A stretch of DNA of 64,000 nt from Brachionus manjavacas (GCA_019054805.1 JAHQIY010000002.1:9672001-9736000), one strand, 5' to 3'; shown: positions 22,076 to 34,185, counted from the first letter of the stretch. A program made the numbers and translations. Notes: generated by a model from the sequence alone, not told the origin.

Positions 22076-24211
22076 CGCTTTGTCACTTAAGTTGTCACTA
22101 AGTAAACAGATAAGTAAATTGACACCTCGTAAATCAAATTGTCCATAAGAAAATTAGGTTAAAAAATGGACGCCTCGTAAATAAAGTTATCCATTAGAAA
22201 ATGTGGTAAAAATGAATGATGTGTCACTCCAGTTGTCAATAAGTAAGGAAATAAGTAAATTCCCGCCTTTTTAATCAATTAGTTCATAAGGAAAGAAAAA
22301 ACTAAATGTAGCTCTCGTCAATCATGTTGTCCATTAGAAAATAAGGGAAAAAATTGACTCTTTTTCACTCAAGTTGTCACTTAGTAAACAAATAAGTAAA
22401 TTGACGCCTCGTTAATCAGGCTGTTATTTAGAAAATAAGGTAAAAATTAACTCTTTGTGACTCAAGTTGTCAAAAAAAAAGGAAATAAGTAAATTCCCAC
22501 CTCGTTAATCTATTAGTTCATAAGGAGAGAAAAAAGCAAATTTCCGCCTCGTAAATCAAGCCTTCCATTAGACAATAAGGTAAAAAATGGACGATTTGTC
22601 ACTCAAGTTGTAAAAAGTAAGGAAATAAGTAAATTTCCGTCTCGTTAATAAATTAGTTCATAAGGAAAGAAAAAACTAAATGTAGCTCTCGTCAATCATG
22701 TTGTCCATTAGAAAATAAGGGAAAAAATTGACTCTTTTTCACTCAAGTTGTCACTTAGTAAACAAATAAGTAAATTGACGCCTCGTTAATCAAATTGTCC
22801 ATCAGAAAAGTAATTAGTAAATTACCGCCTCGTAAATCAAGCTGTCCAATAGAAAAAAGGTAAAAAATGGACGCTTTGTCACTCAATTTGTCCCTAAGTA
22901 AAGAAATAAGCAAATTTCCGCCCCGTAAATCAAGCTTTCCATTAGAAAATGTGGTAAAAATGGACGATTTGTGACTCAAGTTGTCAATAAAAAGGATATA
23001 AATAAATTCCCGCCTCGTTAATCAATTAGTTCATAAGGAAAAAAAATGTAAATTGAGGTCTGTTCAAACATGTTGTACGTTAGAAAATTAGTTAAAAAAA
23101 AGACGCTTTGTCACCCAAGTTGTCCCAAAGTAAAAAAATTAGTAAATTAACGCCTCGTAAATCAGGCTGTTATTTAGAAAATAAGGTAAAAATTAACTCT
23201 TTGTGACTCAAGTTGTCAAAAAAAAAGGAAATAAGTAAATTCCCACCTCGTTAATCTATTAGTTCATAAGGAGAGAAAAAAGCAAATTTCCGCCTCGTAA
23301 ATCAAGCCTTCCATTAGACAATAAGGTAAAAAATGGACGATTTGTCACTCAAGTTGTAAAAAGTAAGGAAATAAGTAAATTTCCGTCTCGTTAATAAATA
23401 AGTTAATAAGGAAAGAAAAAAGTAAATTGACGCCTCGTAAATCAATTTGTCCATTAGAAAATAAGGTAAAAAATTGACTCTTTTTCACTCGAGTTATCCC
23501 TAAGTAAAGATATAAGAAAATTACCGCATCGTAAGTCACGCTGTCAATTAGAAAATAAGGTAAAAAATTGACTCTTTTTCACTCAAGTTGTCACTTAGTA
23601 AACAAATAAGTAAATTGACGCCTCGTTAATCAAATTGTCCATCAGAAAAGTAATTAGTAAATTACCGCCTCGTAAATCAAGCTGTCCAATAGAAAAAAAG
23701 GTAAAAAATGGACGCTTTGTCACTCAAGTTGTCCCTAAGTAAAGAAATAAGCAAATTTCCGCCCCGTAAATCAAGCTTTCCATTAGAAAATGTGGTAAAA
23801 ATGGACGATTTGTGACTCAAGTTGTCAATAAAAAGGATATAAATAAATTCCCGCCTCGTTAATCAATTAGTTCATAAGGAAAAAAATGTAAATTGAGGTC
23901 TGTTCAAACATGTTGTACGTTAGAAAATTAGTTAAAAAAGACGCTTTGTCACCCAAGTTGTCCCAAAGTAAAAAAATTAGTAAATTAACGCCTCGAAAAT
24001 CAATTTGTCCATTAGAAAATGTGGAAAAAATTAACGCTTTGTCCATCAAGTTGTCAATAAGTAAGAAAATAAATAAATTCCCGCCTCGTTAATCAAATTG
24101 TTCATAGAGAAAGAAAAAAGTAAATGGCGGTCTCGTCAATCAAGTTGTCTATTAGAAAATTTGGTAAAAAATAGACGCTTTGTCACTCAAGTTGTCCCTT
24201 AGTAAAGAAAT
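22076..24211 (-). repeat. 47-bp/141-bp tandem array (TR3, inverted part)
   Basis: Mirror of 10335-12940 but about 500 bp shorter. It retains the 841-bp-spaced duplication (22921 and 23762), which must therefore predate the large inversion. It has only one copy of the segment that recurs with 1215-bp spacing in the left arm. Confidence 0.9.
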
Positions 24212-24687
24212 AAGCAAAGAACAATACTCTATTTGCATTGAAATTTGGACCTTTTACTTTTAAATAAGGAAAAACGAGTTCATATAGAATTATATATTAA
24301 ATGAAAGGTCTTGGACTCATCTTTCGGCAAAATTATTTAATTTTTTTGATTTCCAAATAAAAATGTCAATTTTGGCAAAAAGAAAATGTCTTTTTTTACA
24401 AAATAAACTTAACAAAAGAATTTGCAACGATTATTTTTTAGCTAAAAAATATAAATGCATTTTTTTCCTTTCAAAAACTGTTCATTATACAGTATTTTTT
24501 TTTAATTTCTAACCACAAATACATTTTAAATATGTATTCAGATTTGACTTATTGATTTTAATTTTGCTAGTCCAAATATCTAATCAATTGGTGCTGTGAA
24601 ATTCAAATATACATCGAAAAAATATATAAAAATATTTCCTTTTTTGATAAGTTAAAATTAAATTAAATAAAATTGGTCAGGTCGGGA

Positions 24688-25315
24688 AGGTGAACCATAG
24701 TTCTCTTATTATGAGAACAATTCTTTTTCTCGGGTTTAGTGAACTATTTGTTCACTGTTCCTAAATTAATAATATAGGTAATATTGAAAAATATAAATAA
24801 AATGACATAATTTGAGAGATGGAAGAAATTGAGTATAAACTGAGTAATTCATTTTATAAAAAATGTCCACACATTTTTTGTATTAAGAACAGATTTAATA
24901 ATAATTTATTTTTGTTTTTACTTTTGATTATTCGCCAAATAGTGTACATTCTTTTGAAAATTTTTTTAATATCTCAAAGAGATGTTGACAATTTATTACA
25001 GTGGATGATCTTAATGCAGTTGAAGCACATATTTAGTATAACATTTAGTTAAGCTTTCGAATCTACTTAGCTCTTCAAACCAAAAGTTAAGGTTTCTTAA
25101 CTAATATCGATGAGTAAATCTCATAAAATATCATTAATATTGCTAAAGAAGTGTTCCTCTGAAACCATAAAAATCTTTTGTTCACCTAATTAATAAATTG
25201 TTCACATATTCCAATTTTGGATCACCTTTCCGTAAAGACAAAAATTAAGTAAACTAAAAGTTCACAAAACCCGAGAACAAAAATTGTTCACATAATAAGT
25301 GAAATATGGTCACCT
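24688..25315. mobile_element. MITE-like element with imperfect TIRs (right arm)
   Basis: Mirror copy of 9231-9859, 628 bp, with AGGTGAACCATAG and GGTCACCT ends. The two copies are near-identical and have corresponding flanks, so they are one insertion duplicated by the palindrome and not two insertions. Confidence 0.6.
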
Positions 25316-25710
25316 AGTCTACTAGACTTAATAAAATAAACATAAAAAAATATTGCAAAATATTGCAATATTGCAAAATTTATATTTGAATTTTAAAAAC
25401 CTAATAAATTGATAAATATATACCCTTTTTTCGATTTTTACGACTAGAATTAATTATTTTTAATCATTAATTGAAGATTAATTTTATAAGTTTATATTTA
25501 AGCTATACAATTATTTTAGACTTTTATTCTTGCTAAATAATTTTTTTTAGCAAAAATGTATTTTTCTTACAAAAGTATTGTTTTTAATATTGATCCCATT
25601 CTGATGCGTGATAAAAAATGAATTTTAACTTTTTAGAACAAAAATTAGTTTTTATACAATAATAATGATTTTCATTTCAAATATTTCATAAAAAGCAATA
25701 AATAAAAGGA

Positions 25711-26745
25711 AATAAATACTTATTTTATCTAAAATTGTTATTTTTAGAGAAAAAAATTATTTTCCAAAATAATTTCTTATCTAGTAGAAAAATTAATTTT
25801 TTGAATAAAAATTATCTTTCTTGAATAAAAATTTATTTTTAGTACAAAAAACTCTGGTTTTAATTCAAAATATTGCTAGATGCTCAAAAAAGTTCATTTT
25901 TGCTAATAAAAGAAGATTTTTTTAATAATACAATCTTAACCAATATCGTGTCTTTAGTCATAGTTGACCAGTTGATTACATATTTTTGTCCAGTGAATCT
26001 TACCTATATCACATCAAGACTGGACCCCTAATTTTTAGAGATGGAATAAGTGACCAGAATTTTGTCACCTATTTTTTAGTTAAGTCACTAATTTTTTTTC
26101 TGGAATATTTGATTTTTTTACATTTTTTTTTTATTTTAAAATAATATTTGATGAATCTTAATTGAAAAAAGCTTTATTATATTTTATAAATTATACAAAT
26201 TAAATTAATTATAAAATTTTTATATAAAAAGCAGGCTTTTGAAAAACCAAAATGCAAAGATGAAACTATGGAAGAAAAAATAATTTTTGCTCAAAATAAG
26301 AAGTTATATTCGAATCAAGATATATCGAATATCATACTCCATTGAGTAATTGCTAACAAGTAGTTTCTTCATTTTTTCCTGCACTTAAAAAATTTAAAAA
26401 TGCCTTACCTCTATTTATTTCAACATATCGTTATTCTTTTAGCTTATTTCAAAAAAAAGTCATTTTAATCCTAAAACATTATTTTTTAATACAAAAAAAT
26501 AATTTAAAAAAAAAATAATTTAAAAAAAAAATAATTTTTCCTCAAGATAAGAAATATTTTTCCAAAAAACAGTCTAAACTAAAATCGAAACATGTGTTTT
26601 TTTAAGCAATTTTTGTACTAAAAATTAATTTTTATTCAAAAAAATAATTATTATTCAAATAAATAATTTTTCTTCTTGATAAGAAATTATTTTGAAAATA
26701 ACTTATTTCTCTAAAAATAACATTTTGAGATAAAATAAGTAGTTA
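25711..26745. mobile_element. Inverted-repeat element (right arm)
   Basis: Mirror of 7650-8690. It begins near AAATACTTATTTTATCT and ends near AGATAAAATAAGTAG, with ~135-bp imperfect inverted arms. No coding capacity. Confidence 0.45.
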
Positions 26746-26850
26746 TTTCAAAAGCACATTCTAATCCAAAATTGAAAAATGTTGTTTTTTTAGTAGTATT
26801 CGAAATAAATATTAATTAAATTGCATCAAAAATAATTTTTTCTTTGACTG

Positions 26851-27540
26851 AAAGATGATTTTTGCTTAAAAAAGATCATTATTTCTCAAAAAGAAATAAT
26901 TTTGCTAAAAAAGATGATTTTTGGAACATAAAAGATGATTTCTTCTCAAAAATAATAATTTTTGCAAAAAAAAAAATCTTTTCTTCTGAAAAAGAAATAA
27001 TTTTGCTAAATAAAAGATCATTTTTGCAAAATAAAAGATGATTTAAGCTCGAAAAATAATAATTTTTGCAAAATAAAAGATAATTATTTCTCAAAAATAA
27101 TAATTTTAGCAAAAAAAAAGATCATTTTTGTTTGAAAAAAGATCATTTTTTCTCAAAAATAATTATTTTTGCAAAATAAAAGATAATTATTTCTAAAAAA
27201 TAATGATTTTTGCAAAATAAAAGATCATTTTTGCAAAATAAAAGATGATTTAAGCTCGAAAAATAATAATTTTTGCAAAATAAAAGATAATTATTTCTCA
27301 AAAATAATAATTTTAGCAAAAAAAAAGATCATTTTTGTTTGAAAAAGATCATTTTTGCTTGAAAATATTAATATTTGCTTTAAAAAGAAATAATTCTGTT
27401 AAAAAAAAGATCATTTTTTCTCAAAAAATATAATTTTAGCAAAAAAAAAGATTAATTTTTCTTAAAAAAGAAATAATTTTGCTAAATAAAAGATGATTTT
27501 TGCTCAAAAAAGATGATTTTTGCTTAAAAAAAATCATTTA
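26851..27540 (+). repeat. AT-rich ~20-bp satellite, right-arm seed
   Basis: Mirror of 7059-7541 but about 200 bp longer: the landmark ATTTAAGCTC occurs at 27041 and again at 27249, a 208-bp tandem gain. Monomer orientation is the same as the main array from 35489 (AAAAGATGATTTTTGC). Confidence 0.85.
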
Positions 27541-27834
27541 ATAAATGGAGTTCATATCAATCATGTTGTCCATTAGAAAATAAGGTAAAAAATTGACTCT
27601 TTGTTACTCAAGTTCTCAATAAGTAGAGCAGAAAGTAAATTCCCGCCTTGTTAATCAATTAATTCATATGGAAAGAAAAAAGTAAATGGAGTTCTCGTCA
27701 TTCATGTTGTCCTTTTGAAAATTAGGTAAAAAATGGACGCTTTGTCACTCAAGTTGTCAATAAGTAAGGAAATAACTTAATTACCGCCTCGTAAATCAAT
27801 TAGTCCATAGGGAAAGAATAAAGTAATTGGAGTG
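27541..27834 (-). repeat. 47-bp tandem repeat, short array (TR4)
   Basis: Mirror of TR1 (6766-7058): about six inverted ~47-bp monomers between the AT satellite and the 3' end of hAT copy 4. Confidence 0.85.
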
Positions 27835-27845
27835 ACTTTTAACAT

Positions 27846-30005
27846 TTAAATTGATTAATCGTCGATTTAATCGCCCGAAAATGCATACAAAAAAAATTTT
27901 TTTTGTTGAATGAAAACTTTATTTAAACAAATTAGAAAAAAAAATATTATAAAGAAAAAAGGTTTTTTTATATTACATTTCTCAATTTGTTAATATTATG
28001 CATGAGAAAAATAAGAGAGTTAAAGTTCTTTGGATTAACCCTTGATCCTTTTTTGGAAAGTATCTCTCCGGCTTTTGAAAAATTTCTTTCGCATGGTGCA
28101 CTTGTTGCCGGAATAGAAAGATATTTTTTAGTTAAATTATATAAGTAAGGAAATGAATATTTGTTATTTTCCCACCAATCCAATATATCACATAAATCTG
28201 TATCGTTTTTTTTCAAAATGATAGGTTGTTTAAGATAATTCTCTAATTCAATAACGAACTCATTATTTTCACTTTGATCTTCTTTGCATTGCTGTTCTAT
28301 GAAAAATTCTCTTAAATCAAAACAGGGTCTTTTTGCCGATGGGTGTTCATCTGACGAAAGTCGTTCAATTTTATTGGTTGTACCCTTTTTGCTTGATTGA
28401 AAATTAGCCTTTAACAAATCTTGTAGCCTTTTTACTGCTTTTCTTTTTTTCATCTTCAATAAAACACGTATTTTTTACTCTCGGATCTAAAAGTGTTGCA
28501 GTAGAAATCAAACAATTTTTTACTAAATCTGCGAAACGTCGCTTTATTGAATCGACTAAATGATCTCAAAATTTATTAAAAACTATTACAGAGCTTTTTC
28601 GAGACTTTAAACTCACAATAAGACCTGTTATAAGTGGTATAACGAGGGAAATAGTTGAATATTTGTCACCGCTTAGAATTCTTGTTGAAGCTTCCATTGG
28701 CTCTAAAATGTTAATCAAGCCATCAATTATACGCCATTCTTGATTCGTTAATTGAGGTAAATCCGTTTCTGGATTTTCGCTGATGTACAGATTTAAACTC
28801 GACTTCTGTTCAAATAAACGCTCGATCATATAATATTTTGAGTTCCATCTTGTACTGACCTCTTGAATAAGCTTGTTTTCTTTTAGATGAAGTTTGACTA
28901 ACTTGAAGCTTAGCGGCCGCTAGACTTGAATGTTTAAAATGTGAAACAACTGTCTTACACTTAGATAAAATATCATCTATTGGATTATTATTCTTAAAAG
29001 CATCGTTAATTGCTATTTGAATTTTATGAGCTGAACATCGTATTGAGAGATTATCAGTTTAATTTACTGTATTGACAATATTCGCCGCGTTGTCCGTCAC
29101 AATCGCAGCAATTTTTTCTAAATCCCATTTAAAGATTGCTGCTTTAAAGACAATAGAAATATTTTCCGCTGTATGTCTAATAGACCCAAACGGTTTTGTA
29201 TCTAAAACATAACTTTTCAACTCTTGATTAATTATATAATATGCTGTAATTGTAGAGTATGATTCTTGATTGATTCAGTCCATAAATCAGAAAGAAATGT
29301 AACGAATTCAGCTTGTATTAGTTCTTTTTTAATTTTTTCAACATTTTCATCATATATTTTATTAATTAGTGTTTTAAAAAAACTCTCTTCAAGGAAGCTG
29401 ATAATTTGGGCATTGATAGCTAATTAAGTTTTTAAATTCTTCTTCTTCAACTATTCTATACGGATTACATCCTGATACTATCATTTCAGCTATATACCTA
29501 TCGATTGAATATTTTGATTGTAAGCCAACATTAAATGTTAATTTATTCTTACTTGAAACATTTAAAGTAGCTTGTTTTGATTTATCTTGAGAAGATTTAA
29601 TTGACATAAACTCTTGATAGTGATCAGCTTCTAAATGGTTCCATAAATTTGTAGTATTGTTTTTTCTCAAAAGTGATGAATCTTTCTCTGTTTTAGTTTT
29701 TAGGCATATTTGACAGATACCGATTGTAGGATTGTCAGGATTCAATTAAAAATGTCTCCAAACAAGAAAAGAAAAAGGTGAACTCATATTTATTTTTAAA
29801 GAATAATTTAATAAACAAAAACAAAATTGAAAAACTAATTGAACGAATTTTATGTGAATTTTTAATAATAGAAAAAGAAGCGCCATAATTCATGATAAGA
29901 AAATTTAGAATTGATATTAATTGATCGCGATTTTTGAACATCATGATCGATCGATTTCGATTTGAAAAATCGCGCGCGATTAATCGCGATTAATCGAAAT
30001 CGCTG
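27846..30005 (-). mobile_element. hAT DNA transposon, copy 4
   Basis: Mirror of copy 1 with the same termini (CAGCGATTTCG start at 30005, GATTAATCGTCG motif near 27853) and the same LINE neighbour. It shares with copy 1 the AAATG 3' variant, LINKIYD, ITGLIV and the uninterrupted NDTDLCDILDWW segment. Confidence 0.8.
27968..29787 (-). pseudogene. hAT transposase pseudogene (copy 4)
   Basis: BED finger, RNase H-like core and C-terminal hAT motif in the usual order. The C-terminal 163 codons are open. The early stop after VWRHF and the stop after the TDNAAN region are present as in all copies, and a shorter homopolymer changes frame near EDEKK. It is the least interrupted copy in the C-terminal half. 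Confidence 0.8.
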
Positions 30006-30901
30006 CAATACTAATACCAGCTGTCTTATCACTTCGAAGATTTTTAAGCTTTTTTAGTACCTTCTCTGAAGAAACGATGTCCTCAATTTTGAATTCTGGA
30101 TCGGGTTGTGACCTGGGCAAAAGATTTGTCTTGCGTTTTCAATTATTTCAGGTGATGTCGGTTTATCTAAAGCTGAGTGGAAATATTCATTTAGAGTATT
30201 GCAAATTTTTTCCTTTTCGGTAATAAACGTTCTTCTGAGTTCATAATAGCTGCAATGTTCTCACTCTTTCTAAATCTGCTATTAATATAAGAGTATAATT
30301 CTTTCGGATTTTCTTTTGATTCAGCAGCCAGTTTGTATTCAAAATCAATTACTCGTTTTTTGACTCCCAGCTTTACCTGTTTGCAAGCCATTTTGTACTT
30401 CTGGTTCAGTAAAAATTTATTCTTATTAATTCGGCTAGCTATAAAAGGCGCTTTTACGACGGACAAGCGAGGCTATTTTAACATTCCACCAAAGTGGGTT
30501 TGCAAAGCCTTTCCTAGGCACTCGTCTCTTGTCAAACAGATCAGATGCTAGTTCAAAGGATTTGAGAACTGTTAAATATTTCTGCTGCAGCATTTTGATT
30601 CGAGAGCATTTTTCCAATCTAAATCAGTCATATACAATGCCATTGATAAATAATCACCTTTTCTCCAATTATAGACTCTACTGTCAAAGTAATTTGGTCT
30701 CTCATATTTTACATTTATCTTAAATTGAAGACTGTTTACTGTTTACCAGCTGCACCAACCCAGAACCGCTGATTGCATCACTGACCATTCCACTTGGTGA
30801 TGACGAATTTATCAGGACTGGGCTTCCGCTTTCATTCCATTCAATATCTGGCATGTTAAAGTCTCCCATCACGATAGCACTGGAGAAAGTCTTGCTGGGA
30901 G
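30006..30901 (-). pseudogene. CR1-like LINE ORF2, 5' half (copy C)
   Basis: Mirror of 3690-4587: endonuclease remnant GDFNMPDIEWNE, linker and NPLWWNVK, KENPKELYSYINSRFRKS, ending at the RT entry motif against hAT copy 4. One base fewer in the run after VRRK changes frame, fusing an otherwise separate reading frame (30191-30466). Confidence 0.8.
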
Positions 30902-31579
30902 TTAGACGAGCTGCAGACTCAATTGATCGTTTATGTAAATGCTTTTGTGCCTCTCATCATCACGAAACTTCCTCGAGCTGCGAATCATATCGGCTCTTGC
31001 GCTTGGCGATTCCATCTCCACTACGAGAAGGACTCGATTATTTACTGTCTTGTCTTTTGCGCGACTAATTTTTTTGGCCTTCTTTGCCTTACTTTCAGGA
31101 ACTCCTAGCTTGTTAGCAAGTTTTTGGATGAATTCAACTTCACAACCTTCCTCGCAATCAAAAATCGTAGCCGGAATCGAAGCAACTACATTATTGGCTC
31201 TTTCTTCTTTTTTTTTCATTTCTGTGGCAATAGTTGCCATAATTGCCACAGCATTCTCATCTTTGTGGGCCATCCCATTAACTATCTTAGACCAGTTGAT
31301 TGGAGGTAGCAAAGAAGAAGAAGAAGAAGTTTGAGAAGGTTGATCCCGTGGATTATTGAGCGAATCAACAAGTGTGCTAAGAGTCTTGATAGTAACTTTC
31401 TGTGTATTGTTTTCTTTTTATAAAGTCTCAATACGTTGATAAAGTCAATTCACGCTATTACTGATTTTGGACAACCAGCTATGATGATTCTTTCTGACTT
31501 CGGATGTAGCTGAGGGAAGCTTTGGCCAGTTAGCCTCTTGTAAGAAGCTTAAATCAATCTCTTGATGGACTGCTGTCAT
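30902..31579 (-). pseudogene. LINE ORF1-like protein (copy C)
   Basis: Start codon at 31577-31579. The frame from PPINWSKIV to the RRM-like end and stop at 30902 is open for 136 codons. The charged patch reads ATEMKKKEER, close to copy A's GTERKKNEER and unlike copy B's AIIEEER. The two N-terminal in-frame stops remain. Of the three it is probably nearest the ancestral sequence. Confidence 0.6.
31222..31251. repeat. Perfect outer hairpin inside LINE ORF1 (copy C allele)
   Basis: CTGTGGCAA and TTGCCACAG are perfect 9-bp arms around a 12-nt loop. Copy A has one mismatch here; copy B has lost this pairing in favour of the inner hairpin. Confidence 0.8.
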
Positions 31580-33109
31580 TCGGACAAGTATTTTTGATAA
31601 TTTATAATTTATGAAAATTTATTCAAAAATTTTTTTTTTTATTTTTTTAACCAACTTTAATAGATTTTTTTCAAATAGATCATCAGCTGAATTTTTGGAA
31701 AAAACACTTTGAATACAAGTCATTATAGTACAAGTCAAGATTTTCACTTTTTTAAAAAATTTTTAAAAATCGTTACCTGTACCAAAAACTAAGTTGCTCT
31801 ATTTTTAAACACTTAAGTCAAGAAAAAACTCTGAAAAGTCGTCATGTCAATTTTATAAAAATCAAAAATTCCGAGGTCTTGCCTGATGTAGATTTTTTCG
31901 AACTTTTTTTCTTAACTTTTAAAACCTGTTTTAAAATAAGTTATAAAATTTTAAATAAGAGCAAAAACGAATTCTTAAATATTATTTTTTCTATTAATTT
32001 TTCTTTTAAATTCTTAGGAAAATTAATAAAACAATAATTTACCAATTTCATAAACTCATGAGCGTCTTGTTGATAATTATTTGAAATCAAAAAAGGAGTT
32101 TTCATAAAATGTTTCATTATGTAAAAATGTTTTTTTTTTCAAATGAAATTTTTGTTTGGAATTAAAATTTTTTAGAAAAAAACTTGATTAAATTTATTTT
32201 GTTGTGTAAAATTTTAAAAAATAAAAAGAAGAAAAAAAATTTTTTTTTATAAGTTTATTTGTATCGTGTAACGGCTAGTTGGGTAAAAAATAAAATTTTA
32301 AAAAATTTATAAAAATCGTTACTGAAATTACAGTTGTTGATGAAATTGGGCATACAAGTACCAACATTTGAGATAATTGCTTTTTTTAAATAAAAATTTG
32401 TTTAATTGCAGGATTACAATTTATTTAAACAAAAATATTAAATTTTGAATTTTAAAATGTTCAAAAAATTTTCATTACCGATAAACATCAGGATATTGAT
32501 TCCTGTTGAGACCATTTTGAAAAAATAAGATCTAAAATGAACAATGAAAGGATGATTGGAATTAAAAATGCTTCTTTTGTGTCGATAACAAAATTATCAA
32601 ATTGTTGTCCGTGCTTTGGAGCATATTTTTAAAAATTTTCTACAACCCTATTCTGAAAAATTAGAAATCATTTTTTTACAAAATAATTCACTGGGAACAG
32701 TTTAAAAAGATTTTTATTTTTCTATAATTTAGTATAAAAATTAAAAACTTAAATTTAAAATTATTTTCTATGAATCCTAAAAATGTTTTTGATTTTAAAT
32801 TTAAGGATTCCAATTTTTTAGAATACATCACTTTAAGTAAAAAAAATTTTTTCAAATATTTTAAGTTTCGGAATCTATGAATTTTAAAGATTTATATTTT
32901 TTTTTTTTCTGGTGTTTCATTTGTCATAGTTACCGAATTCCAAACATACATTTTTTAAAAAATCCTTGTAACGAAATATAGGTAATTTATGCTTCGTTGT
33001 GTTTTGGTAATTAACCGGAGAATTTCATTGTTTCCACGCTCACTCCGATCCAAAAAAAGATTTTTCAAAAGATCCAAATGATTTTCATCCCAGCTCAATT
33101 ACGTAAGCT
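31580..33109. other. AT-rich spacer, possibly LINE 5' UTR (copy C)
   Basis: Mirror of 1483-3012, nearly identical apart from homopolymer lengths. No genes seen. It lies between the inverted 5' half and the 3' half of the LINE. Confidence 0.45.
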
Positions 33110-33128
33110 ACAGTGTTCGAAGCACTGT

Positions 33129-34185
33129 TCTAAAAAAATGGATTACCTATTAAGCAAAATTCATGTTAATAGATTTGCTTACACTGCTTGAATCGGACTA
33201 CCTGCCGATGTCATATACCTTGACTTCTCAAAGGCTTTTGATAAGGTTTCACATGAACTCCTGCTCATCAAGTTGATGGCCTACGGAATCCCGATCGTTT
33301 TTATTAACTGGATTCATTTTTTCTTGATAGGTCGAAAACAGCGTGTTGTAATTGGTAATGCTGTATCCGAATGGAGAACGGTAACAAGTGGTGTACCTCA
33401 AGGTTCCGTTCTAGGTCCTCTTCTTTTATTATCTATGTCTATAATTTACTAGATCTCTGTAAATCATTCTGTAAGCTTTATGCAGATGACACAAAGCTCA
33501 TGAACACCGTTCTATCTGCTGAAGGGCATGCAGTGATTCAAAAGGACCTTGATAATTTGATTTTGGAAAATGGACTTCAACTTATACAAGTGTGTAGTTA
33601 TGCATTTTGGAGCAAACAATCATCACCATGATTATAAAATGGAGGGTAAATCTCATGCTAAATCAACCAAAGAGAGAGATTTGGGAATCATTATCACTAG
33701 TGATCACAAGTCAGGGGAGCAATCTAGAAGAGCAGCCGCAAGGGCAACGATGGTAGCAAGCAGAATTAAAAATACATTTACCTACTTCTCAAAAAATCTT
33801 ATTAATCGGTTATTTAAGTCTTTCATTAGGCCACATCTAGAATTTGCATGTAACGCTTGGAATCCGTATCGACGAGGAGATATCGATATTCTTGAACGTG
33901 TTCAGAGGAAATTCTCAAAACTGGTTCCTGAGTTAAATTCAAAGCGGTATGTAGAAAGAAGAGAAGCTCTTGGGTGAACGACACTCGAAGAAAGACGGAG
34001 ACGTGGTGACCTAATCCAGTTACATAAGATTCATCATCATCAGTGATGCCGAACCCCATAGAGCTTTATGGGGTTCGGCATCACTTTTTACCAATCGAAC
34101 AGCTGGTTACTGGAACACACTCGATTCGGGTACAAGAAGCATCACTAACACGAACTTATTCAAAAACCGAATTGATATGCTTTAA
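33129..34185 (+). pseudogene. CR1-like LINE ORF2, 3' half (copy C)
   Basis: Same content as copy A: YLDFSKAFDKV, SGVPQGSVLGPLL, YADDTKL (about 33477-33500), DLGIIIT, RPHLEFACNAWNPY, VQRKFSKLVPEL, then TLEERRRRGDLIQLHK. After the hairpin it reads FTNRTAGYWNTLDSG to FKNRIDML and a stop at 34183-34185. A T-run one base shorter at about 33425 breaks the frame before the YADD box, unlike A and B. The break after LDNLILEN and the hairpin are shared with A. Confidence 0.85.
34043..34084. repeat. 42-nt perfect-stem hairpin in LINE ORF2 (copy C)
   Basis: Two perfectly complementary 17-bp arms (outer GTGATGCC, inner ACCCCAT) around an 8-nt loop AGAGCTTT. The downstream C-terminal frame reads through it, while the upstream frame is one base off and stops at its left edge. 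Confidence 0.85.

Larger units (their letters stand above)
24212..26850. other. AT-rich intergenic region without genes (right arm)
   Basis: Reverse complement of 7542-10334. It contains the MITE-like element (24688-25315) and the inverted-repeat element (25711-26745). About 150 bp present at 9023-9175 is missing near 25370 and replaced by short ATTGCAAT-type filler. No coding potential; the 77-codon frame at 24819-25052 lies within the MITE. Confidence 0.6.

Noticed and set aside
24819-25052. 77-codon frame as a possible small gene
   Set aside because: It lies inside the MITE-like element and is low complexity. The mirror copy at 9231-9859 does not give an equivalent listed frame.
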